Assembly: GCA_964417885.1 (NCBI GenBank) | Contig: CAYQKN010000090.1 | Coordinates: forward strand, 1-16,442 | DNA: 16,442 nucleotides | Reading direction: 5' to 3' | From: UKL13-2 sp964417885 | GTDB lineage: Bacteria; Pseudomonadota; Gammaproteobacteria; Burkholderiales; Usitatibacteraceae | Part shown: piece by piece, positions 10,919-16,442 of the stretch | Layout: each line of letters starts with the position of its first letter | How positions within the stretch are numbered: position 1 is the stretch's first letter | Notes under the pieces: generated by a model | Database searches by the model: none | Seen by the model: the letters and a program-made list of their open reading frames with translations, nothing else | Told to the model about the DNA's origin: nothing | Translations under genes and position numbers: made by a program

Positions 10919-11664
10919 ACCTTCTTCGCAAAATTGATCTTTTTCAGGGGGGCATTTTTGAACGGAAGAAGAGGTCCGCCAGACTTCTTCAGATCTGACA
11001 TGAACTTCTGGATAGACTGGCCCGCGGGCAACTCAATCGCCGGGATCGGCTTGCCATCGTCCTGCACTCCGTGAACCGTCCCGCTGTCCTGGTCGTACCA
11101 ATAGAACACCGCCGGGTACTTCCCGATCGCGGACGTCTGTCCGATCCGCGCGCCGTCGGGAACCTTGATCTCTTGATCCTTCCAGCGAATGATTCGGTAG
11201 TCCTTTGCGGCGGCATTCTTCTCGGTGACCTTCGCTTCCACGCTCGGAAGATCCTTCACATCAACCTTCTTCGTCTCCACCGCATCCTGAGCCGGAGCAG
11301 GCTTGACCTCAGCCATCTTCCGGAGGTGGTCCAAGAAAATCTTCGCCTGCCCTTCATCGGAAACAAGAGCAATAGCCTTCGCTGTCTTCGAGGGCTCCGC
11401 GCCGATCTCGCGCAATGACTGGGCAAGCGCCGAGCGCGTGTCCTTCGTAAGAGGGGCAGGCTTGTTCCCCGGAGTCGGAGACGGAACATTGACTCCAGGA
11501 ACCCCTGTCGGGTTTTTCTTCCGGGAGTTCACCGTGACGAGAGAACCGATGGGCTCGCCAAAGTACTTGGCCCCCGCCTCCGTTTTAACGATGCGCTGAG
11601 CCAGCCCCACAGCGCCGCCCTCGGCACCACGGAGCAGTTCCACGAACGACTGCATAGTGTTCAC
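10915..11664 (-). CDS. Unrecognised 249-residue protein of the head module
   Basis: GTG at 11664 follows GAGGGGGA with about five bases between. ATG 11655 is in frame but further from that site. The N-terminus is helical (MQSFVELLRGAEGGAVGLAQ). A Pro- and Gly-rich linker follows (TGVPGVNVPSPTPGNKPAP, about 55-73). A helical region (TRSALAQSLREIGAEPSKTA) leads to a beta-rich part with RIIRWKDQEIKVPDGARIG and AIGKYPAVFYWYDQDSGTVH. The tail is basic. There are no transmembrane helices. It sits between MuF and the protease and is coupled to the protease by GTGA. It may be a minor head or internal virion protein. I do not recognise a family. Confidence 0.7.
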   Translation of the reverse strand: MNTMQSFVELLRGAEGGAVGLAQRIVKTEAGAKYFGEPIGSLVTVNSRKKNPTGVPGVNVPSPTPGNKPAPLTKDTRSALAQSLREIGAEPSKTAKAIALVSDEGQAKIFLDHLRKMAEVKPAPAQDAVETKKVDVKDLPSVEAKVTEKNAAAKDYRIIRWKDQEIKVPDGARIGQTSAIGKYPAVFYWYDQDSGTVHGVQDDGKPIPAIELPAGQSIQKFMSDLKKSGGPLLPFKNAPLKKINFAKKV

Positions 11665-11685
11665 ACGTTCCCCCTCAAGAAGAAA

Positions 11686-11691
11686 ATCGGC
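11686..11691 (-). promoter_or_regulatory. Weak GCCGAT element before the 11664 gene
   Basis: GCCGATTTTC lies in the 29-base intergenic space, 27 bases before GTG 11664. The downstream TAGAGA block is absent, so this may be a decayed copy or chance. Confidence 0.25.
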
Positions 11692-11693
11692 AT

Positions 11694-11891
11694 CTACTTG
11701 ATGGACGTGCCAGGAATCTTCGACAACTTCTCCACAACACCGGCAATGTCGCCGTCAAGAATGAGTCCGTTCTTCCCCAGCGTCTCGGGAACAAGAGAGA
11801 CAATCCAGAACAAGTCGTCGTTTCTTTTCGCATAGGACAAGACAGCTTCCACAATCTTCGGATACTCGCCCCTGACAACTGCTTTAGCCAC
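11694..11891 (-). CDS. 65-residue protein of unknown function
   Basis: GTG at 11891 overlaps the MuF stop by eight bases and has GGAGG about eight bases upstream. The product MAKAVVRGEYPKIVEAVLSY continues with AKRNDDLFWIVSLVPETLGK and ends NGLILDGDIAGVVEKLSKIP plus GTSIK. It looks like a small globular, mostly helical protein without a membrane segment. Overlap with MuF suggests a role in head assembly, but I recognise no family. Confidence 0.6.
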   Translation of the reverse strand: MAKAVVRGEYPKIVEAVLSYAKRNDDLFWIVSLVPETLGKNGLILDGDIAGVVEKLSKIPGTSIK

Positions 11892-12963
11892 GCCACTTCC
11901 TCCACCACGACTTGAGCTTGGACAAGATCCTCACCGACCACGACTTGTATTCCTTGCCCGACATGTCACGGATGTCCTGAGACGACACACCGGGACGAGA
12001 CTCATCACGTGTCGTCTCCTTCGCACGAGAACGCGAGTACGTCCGCAATCCCTTCGGGCTCGCCCTATCTACCTTGAGAGAGATGGGACGACCGTCATCG
12101 TCACGTCCCTCAATCATGAAAATCAACAAACACCGGCAGCGAGGATGTCGCGGAGGGGACTGGAGATCCTGATAAACCGCGGGAGGATTTGTTGCGTATG
12201 ACAATCCAGCGGGGAACTCCTTATCCACGGCAATGACCGTTCCGTGCAGCGCCGAGCACGTCGCACACGGAGGAGTGTTTAGGGCAAAGTTTGCCAGCCA
12301 CACCTTCTTGACCGTGATGTCTTCACGCCCCGCATAAGTGAACATGTGTCCATCATTGAGCCCCCGTTGGAGAGCAACAGATACGGACAAAGACGCGCGC
12401 GTAGACATTGCCGATGAGAGACGAGCGATGTCCTCGGCTAAGTCAACAGCGACTTCGTCAGCGTGAGCCTTACGTTCATCCCTCGTTCTTTTCTTATCGC
12501 GAGCGATGACATCCTTATCCCAGAACGCACGCTGAAACTGATCCAGTGCTTGCACTTCCAAGTCCTTCATCTGCCGGTCAACATCCTTGAGAAGTTGGTC
12601 GAAGTACGTCCGAGACTTCTCGTCGGGGGAGGGAAGATCCACCCCCATCGCCGCGGCCTCTGCCTTCGCCTGCTCGACCCCAACCTCAAACCCCTGCTTG
12701 TACGCCGAGGTCACCCGCTCCCGCACACGCAACCGAGTCTGTTCCCACGAACTGCGGAAATTCGACACGACGTCATCACGCTTGACAAGTTGGTCGATCG
12801 TCGTCGCCGGATTCTTCCGGACACGTGTTCCGAGGTACTTGAGATACGACTTGAGTGCCTTCTGGTACATCGAACGAACGTCATTCTGCGCGGAAACGTC
12901 CAGATCCGCCGCCTTCTTCTTGTGCTCCCCCGCAATCTTCAGGAGATCCGCGAAGTCCGTCAC
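11884..12963 (-). CDS. MuF/SPP1 gp7-type minor head protein
   Basis: GTG at 12963 lies two bases after the portal stop. The N-terminal 200 residues are helical and charged. The conserved MuF core follows at about 205-285: GHMFTYAGREDITVKKVWLA, PPCATCSALHGTVIAVDKEF and then PPRHPRCRCLLIF. Cys233, Cys236, His273, Cys276 and Cys278 form the typical CxxC...HPxCRC metal-binding-like set. MuF proteins bind the portal and enter the procapsid in a few copies; in some phages they carry C-terminal toxin domains. Here only about 75 basic, Ser- and Arg-rich residues follow the core (LRTYSRSRAKETTRDESRPG), with no recognisable toxin. Position after the portal is canonical. Confidence 0.85.
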   Translation of the reverse strand: MTDFADLLKIAGEHKKKAADLDVSAQNDVRSMYQKALKSYLKYLGTRVRKNPATTIDQLVKRDDVVSNFRSSWEQTRLRVRERVTSAYKQGFEVGVEQAKAEAAAMGVDLPSPDEKSRTYFDQLLKDVDRQMKDLEVQALDQFQRAFWDKDVIARDKKRTRDERKAHADEVAVDLAEDIARLSSAMSTRASLSVSVALQRGLNDGHMFTYAGREDITVKKVWLANFALNTPPCATCSALHGTVIAVDKEFPAGLSYATNPPAVYQDLQSPPRHPRCRCLLIFMIEGRDDDGRPISLKVDRASPKGLRTYSRSRAKETTRDESRPGVSSQDIRDMSGKEYKSWSVRILSKLKSWWRKWRG

Positions 12964-12965
12964 AG

Positions 12966-14447
12966 CTATTCGTCCGAAAGAGAGGTGTCAAGAACGTCCA
13001 CGGAATCCGCGGTCAGTCCCATGTTCGATGCGGGCTGCTCCACGTCCGTCGATTCCACGGGCGCGGATTCAGGAGATGCCGTCGAAATGGCTACTCCCGC
13101 CTCCTGAAGAAACGCACGAAACGCATTAGCGTCCTCAGGGTTGAGGTCTCCTGTTGCAGCACGCCGCGCTGCGATGGCTTCGTAGTCGATACGGAAGCCC
13201 AAGTCTTCGCTGACCTTCTTCTCAAGCTGGTCAAGGAACTCTGACGACACATTGACCCCGGCTCCAGCCGTGGCGAGACGATCGAAGATCGTGATGATCG
13301 ACCGCTTCTGATCGTCAGTAAACGCACCCCACGTAAAGGTCGGGTACTTCCCCGTCCCAAAGTTCCAATCAATGAACCGCGGAATGATCTTGTCGTTGAT
13401 CGCGTCAGCAATCTCCGCCATGATGGACTGCAACATCATGATGAACATGGCGTCGGACTGCTGCCCGAAGTCAACGAGCGTCTTGTCCCCACCCTGCTGC
13501 TGATCGAAGAACGCCGCAAGAACCGACTTACTCATCTGAGAGTTGTGATGATTGATGATGTCGAGGAAGTCGTAGGCCGCGCCAGGGTACTCGTTATGGA
13601 CACGGAACCCCGGCGGCAATACGATGCCCTGAGCAAACCCGTAATCACCGAGCGCCGACCGGAACTTGGCAATATCGTTGCGACTCGCATTTGCCGGAAT
13701 TTCTCCGACACGTGATCCAACCGCCCGGTGCTGCGCGGCAAGATGCGCGAGGTAGTACAGCTTTTCCTTCTTGTCGTAGTGATAGAAGGCTGACTGGAAG
13801 TACGACACGCCGTAGAAGGGGCGCTCTTCTTCCTGCGCCGCAAAGTAGAAACACCGCTCAGGAGGTATCGACGTGTCTACGGCCTTGCCGTGGAACGATA
13901 ACTGCTGACGGAACCCTGCGAACTCTCCCTTAGGACCGGTGAGAAACGTCAGACTTTCGCTCGGGCGGTATGCAGCCTTCTTCAAGGTGATCTTTCCCTG
14001 AAGATCGCCCTTCTTCGGGATGTGGTAGACCAACTCAAACCCGGCGAAACCATCGAACAAAGCCATGAGAATCTGCGAAACGAATGTATTGAGGCTCGTC
14101 TGCATCCCGCCCGCGCTCGCAGGGAGGTTGAACATTTTCGAGATAAAGTCTGCTTCTTCGTCACCGTCAGGCGCCGCGACAATTTTCTTGGTAGAAAGAG
14201 CAGAGCGGACAGGCAACGTGATGAGACGGTACAAAGCGCGTGCTTGACCGTCGCGCTTCCGCATATTGACAAGCTGGCGAACCGTCGGCTCATCCCCGCC
14301 GTTGAACCGGGAGATCTCATAGACATCGTCCTGCGTCTGGTACCCGCCGGAGAACGGCATCGAGAACGGCATGTCAAAAGGAACGCCGATCTCAGCATTG
14401 AGATCGGACTTCTTAGGTGGAGCTAGTTCTTCCGTGGGGTCTGCCAC
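12966..14447 (-). CDS. Portal protein, Mu gp29-like (DUF935) type
   Basis: GTG at 14447 has AAGGAG six bases upstream. The 493-residue protein shows the order seen in DUF935 portals: MRKRDGQARALYRLITLPVR (helical entry), a beta wing with ESLTFLTGPKGEFAGFRQQL, PFYGVSYFQSAFYHYDKKEK with YYLAHLAAQHRAVGSRV, and GIVLPPGFRVHNEYPGAAYD. The stem and crown part reads MSKSVLAAFFDQQQGGDKTL with IMMLQSIMAEIADAINDKII and PRFIDWNFG. A long acidic tail (about 440-493) ends the protein. Twelve copies form the DNA channel at the capsid vertex and dock terminase. It follows TerL after 45 bases holding a GCCGATA element, and precedes MuF, as expected. Confidence 0.85.
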   Translation of the reverse strand: MADPTEELAPPKKSDLNAEIGVPFDMPFSMPFSGGYQTQDDVYEISRFNGGDEPTVRQLVNMRKRDGQARALYRLITLPVRSALSTKKIVAAPDGDEEADFISKMFNLPASAGGMQTSLNTFVSQILMALFDGFAGFELVYHIPKKGDLQGKITLKKAAYRPSESLTFLTGPKGEFAGFRQQLSFHGKAVDTSIPPERCFYFAAQEEERPFYGVSYFQSAFYHYDKKEKLYYLAHLAAQHRAVGSRVGEIPANASRNDIAKFRSALGDYGFAQGIVLPPGFRVHNEYPGAAYDFLDIINHHNSQMSKSVLAAFFDQQQGGDKTLVDFGQQSDAMFIMMLQSIMAEIADAINDKIIPRFIDWNFGTGKYPTFTWGAFTDDQKRSIITIFDRLATAGAGVNVSSEFLDQLEKKVSEDLGFRIDYEAIAARRAATGDLNPEDANAFRAFLQEAGVAISTASPESAPVESTDVEQPASNMGLTADSVDVLDTSLSDE

Positions 14448-14471
14448 CTGATGCTCCTTGGAATTTAGACG

Positions 14472-14491
14472 GTTCTCTATTTACTATCGGC
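14472..14491 (-). promoter_or_regulatory. GCCGATA start-associated element (portal)
   Basis: The coding strand reads GCCGATAGTAAATAGAGAAC. The first G is one base after the TerL stop and 44 bases before the portal GTG. It is one of four copies with almost constant spacing to a start. Confidence 0.6.
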
Positions 14492-14492
14492 G

Positions 14493-16442
14493 TTACACAG
14501 ATTCGATGCTGAAATCAAACGGTTCGTCAGAGTCCTGATAGATCTTCATCCCAATCGGATTGGAAGAGCGCAACGACGTGATGAGAGAGAAACTGTTTTC
14601 GGCTGTCCCCTCGGTCGATTCTGCTCCTCCTACCGTCAACGCCCCGTACGCCGCGCACGCAACAGCGTCTGCGAGATCCTTACCAATCACACCTGCCGGA
14701 TGATCGACCTTGCCGTTCGGAAGGCGCGACAGGGCCGCGAGTTCGTCAAGAAGAACGGAGTTCCGAGGAACAGAGATGCGTCCCTCGTAGAACAAATCCT
14801 GAAGATTCTTCCAGATTGTGTCGTTGATGTCCGTACTGAACTTCTTCGTCTTGATGCCTTGGGCTTCCATGATCTGCAAGGAGTCGTAACTGTTGAACCC
14901 GTCGTGTGAGGCCAGCGCGATGTTGAACCCCCGGCGGCGTAACTCTGACACGAGGTTACGAAACCACCGGATCTGAATCTCACGTTGCGGCACCGCCGAC
15001 AAGTCGGCCTCGTACCCGAAAACGAAATCCACCATCACCTGAGGACGCGTCTCCCACGAAGAGTTCTCGCTCCCGTCGTCCTCCGTGACGACAGATTCAA
15101 TCTCCTTCCAGTCCGACACATGGGCCATCGCAATCCCTGCTCGGTCATTACGCACAGCAAGGTCGGCATGAATGACGTATTGCGCGCCAGGGATGGGAGC
15201 GAGCGACCCGAAGTCGTACTCCGGAACCCACGCCTCTGTGTCGTTCCGCGTTTCCAACAGGTACTGCACCGTCAATGGGGACTCCGTCGGACGGAAACAA
15301 GACTTCACGGCGACGAAGTTCCGGAAGAACGGATTGACAGCCCGCTCAGGCTTGCACTCATACTTCGCCCGAGCAACGACAGGATCTTTCTGATAATCCG
15401 AATGAAAGTCGATCTTTCGTCGGAGGGGATGAACCTCCCACGTCGCATACGGCCCCGACGCGTAGTACCGAGACTGCTCCCCATTGCGCTCGTTGTCCTG
15501 CTTCGCTTCGTCTAACAATTTCATGATAGGAGATCCGACGTACCGAGGGAACGAAATGTGAACAGCCTTGAACACTTCAGGGAACCGGGTTCGACACGAC
15601 GTGTGGATCATCTCAAGGATGGACTCCGCGGAGTTCACGTAATTCTTCGACCGCGTTCCCCGCATATCGTCGTTGCTCTTGAAAGCGTCAATCTCATCCG
15701 CAATCCCCAGCAGGAGATTGAGTCCTTCTTGAGACTCAGCATCAGAGTGTCCAGAGATCATCTCGACTTGGTTGTCCCACAGAATCGAGTACTGCAACAC
15801 CTCCGCCCGTGACTCGAACCACGGCGAACGACGAACGATCGTCTTCAACGGTTCAAAGTAGGAACGTCGAGCCTGTGTCGAGTTACTCGCCACGTTGAGA
15901 AGATGAATGACATCTTGAGATGGCATCCCGTAGTACGCCTGAGGAGAGTGCAGACACTGAAGCAGGTAGGCAATACGCATGGACGCAACGCGGCAGATGT
16001 GATCCTTCCCGCTGTTGGCGTGGACAGTTCCTCCAGCGGCTACATAGTTGCCCGCTTCGGGGACGGACAGGTTCCAGTAGTCGTGCATTCCAATAGGTTC
16101 GACCTTCGCCACCTTCGCCACACTGAATCCAGGCTCCACCGGATCAACGCGTGATGGACTGACCTGCTCAGCAAACCTCTGAACAAAAGAGGCAAACGGC
16201 TTACGGTTGTCGAACTTTGCCACATGCGTTAGATAGTTATGAATGTAGAACTCTTTGCGTATCCGGAGCTTCCATCTCCGATCCTTGAACTTCTCTCGCC
16301 GTCCGGCAAACCAAGCAAACGGAATAGCCTCGAACCACGACACGACATTGAGCCGGAGCAAGAGATGAGACAGATCCTGAGCCAACGTGCGACACGGGAT
16401 GTCGAACGTCACGACAAATCGGATGTGGGCGAACTTCTTCTT
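14493..16442 (-). CDS. terL: Terminase large subunit with an intein, 5' end off the window
   Basis: The frame is open to the window edge. Numbering here starts at the internal GTG 16412, which is not the true start. Residues up to Asn133 are the C-terminal end of an intein; the host protein resumes at Ser134 with SGKD, the end of the Walker A loop. Walker B is LNLLLGIADEIDAF (Asp239, Glu240). The RuvC-like nuclease domain shows HADLAVRND (Asp417), ASHDGFNSYDSLQ and GKDLADAVACAAYG (Asp582). TerL cuts concatemeric DNA and drives packaging through the portal. The order TerL, portal, MuF, protease is classical. The N-terminal extein and most of the intein lie beyond base 16442, so the small terminase subunit is also not seen. 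Confidence 0.9.
   Translation of the reverse strand, partial: KKKFAHIRFVVTFDIPCRTLAQDLSHLLLRLNVVSWFEAIPFAWFAGRREKFKDRRWKLRIRKEFYIHNYLTHVAKFDNRKPFASFVQRFAEQVSPSRVDPVEPGFSVAKVAKVEPIGMHDYWNLSVPEAGNYVAAGGTVHANSGKDHICRVASMRIAYLLQCLHSPQAYYGMPSQDVIHLLNVASNSTQARRSYFEPLKTIVRRSPWFESRAEVLQYSILWDNQVEMISGHSDAESQEGLNLLLGIADEIDAFKSNDDMRGTRSKNYVNSAESILEMIHTSCRTRFPEVFKAVHISFPRYVGSPIMKLLDEAKQDNERNGEQSRYYASGPYATWEVHPLRRKIDFHSDYQKDPVVARAKYECKPERAVNPFFRNFVAVKSCFRPTESPLTVQYLLETRNDTEAWVPEYDFGSLAPIPGAQYVIHADLAVRNDRAGIAMAHVSDWKEIESVVTEDDGSENSSWETRPQVMVDFVFGYEADLSAVPQREIQIRWFRNLVSELRRRGFNIALASHDGFNSYDSLQIMEAQGIKTKKFSTDINDTIWKNLQDLFYEGRISVPRNSVLLDELAALSRLPNGKVDHPAGVIGKDLADAVACAAYGALTVGGAESTEGTAENSFSLITSLRSSNPIGMKIYQDSDEPFDFSIESV
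16014..16442 (-). mobile_element. C-terminal part of a LAGLIDADG-type intein in TerL
   Basis: The last 143 codons before Ser134 of TerL do not resemble terminase. CRTLAQDLSHLLLRLNV is the helix typical after the second LAGLIDADG motif of homing endonucleases. The splicing block F is HDYWNLSVPEAGNYVAAGG, and block G is TVHAN followed by Ser. Asn at 16014-16016 would cyclise, and Ser at 16011-16013 is the +1 nucleophile. The usual penultimate His is Ala here, with a His one position earlier. The N-terminal splicing block lies outside the window. Confidence 0.82.

Noticed and set aside
11884..12060. Toxin domain at the MuF C-terminus
   Set aside because: Only about 75 basic, low-complexity residues follow the MuF core, without recognisable catalytic motifs.
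12463..13107. Long plus-strand ORF of 214 codons
   Set aside because: It lies antisense to MuF and the portal C-terminus, which have strong family signatures and good ribosome sites. Its product is low-complexity, Arg- and Leu-rich and has no supported start.
1..16442. tRNA genes, integrase, attachment site or transposase
   Set aside because: I saw no cloverleaf-like sequence, recombinase motif or terminal inverted repeats. The only mobile element supported is the intein.

Overview
The window reads as part of a tailed double-stranded DNA phage genome, probably a siphovirus. Essentially all genes lie on the minus strand, so transcription runs from base 16442 down to base 1. The head module is recognisable: an intein-interrupted large terminase, a portal of the Mu gp29-like type, a MuF-type minor head protein, a Mu I-type prohead protease fused to a coiled-coil scaffold, a lambda D-type decoration protein and a lambda gpE-type major capsid protein. 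Frequent GTG starts, GGAGG-type ribosome sites, a terminase intein and a lysin without outer-membrane spanins would fit a Gram-positive, perhaps actinobacterial, host. That host call is inference only. Three N runs (693-792, 6247-6266, 8648-8657) show a scaffolded draft. Reading frames on both sides of two of them show that their lengths are placeholders.

Layout in transcription order. 16442-14493: C-terminal end of a LAGLIDADG intein followed by most of TerL. 14447-12966 portal; 12963-11884 MuF; 11891-11694 and 11664-10915 two unrecognised proteins; 10918-9659 protease-scaffold, with a strong internal start that would release the scaffold alone; 9652-9251 decoration protein; 9089-8057 major capsid protein, followed by a strong hairpin terminator at 8039-8007.

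7950-3062 is an accessory block of surface-display proteins: a small beta protein, a membrane protein with a short leader ORF, a parallel beta-helix protein, a small beta-rich protein, a LamG-like lectin domain, two small fibre-like proteins and a glycine-rich protein. Mixed in are tiny membrane peptides and a 118-bp perfect direct repeat (3031-3148 and 4730-4847). 3060-1631 is the lysis cassette: a holin-like protein, then a membrane-anchored M23 peptidase with a bulb-type lectin tail. After three small unrecognised genes, structural genes resume with a Pro-Glu linker protein and a probable head-tail connector, which runs off the left edge.

The most unusual signal is a recurring intergenic element on the coding strand, GCCGATA followed a few bases later by a TAGAGA-like block. 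The best four copies lie 41-44 bases upstream of a start codon, at genes that are not translationally coupled to the gene before. It looks like a phage-specific start-associated regulatory element and helps choose several starts. The surface-display and lysis genes lie between the capsid and connector genes, so the lectin and fibre proteins may belong to the capsid rather than the tail tip.
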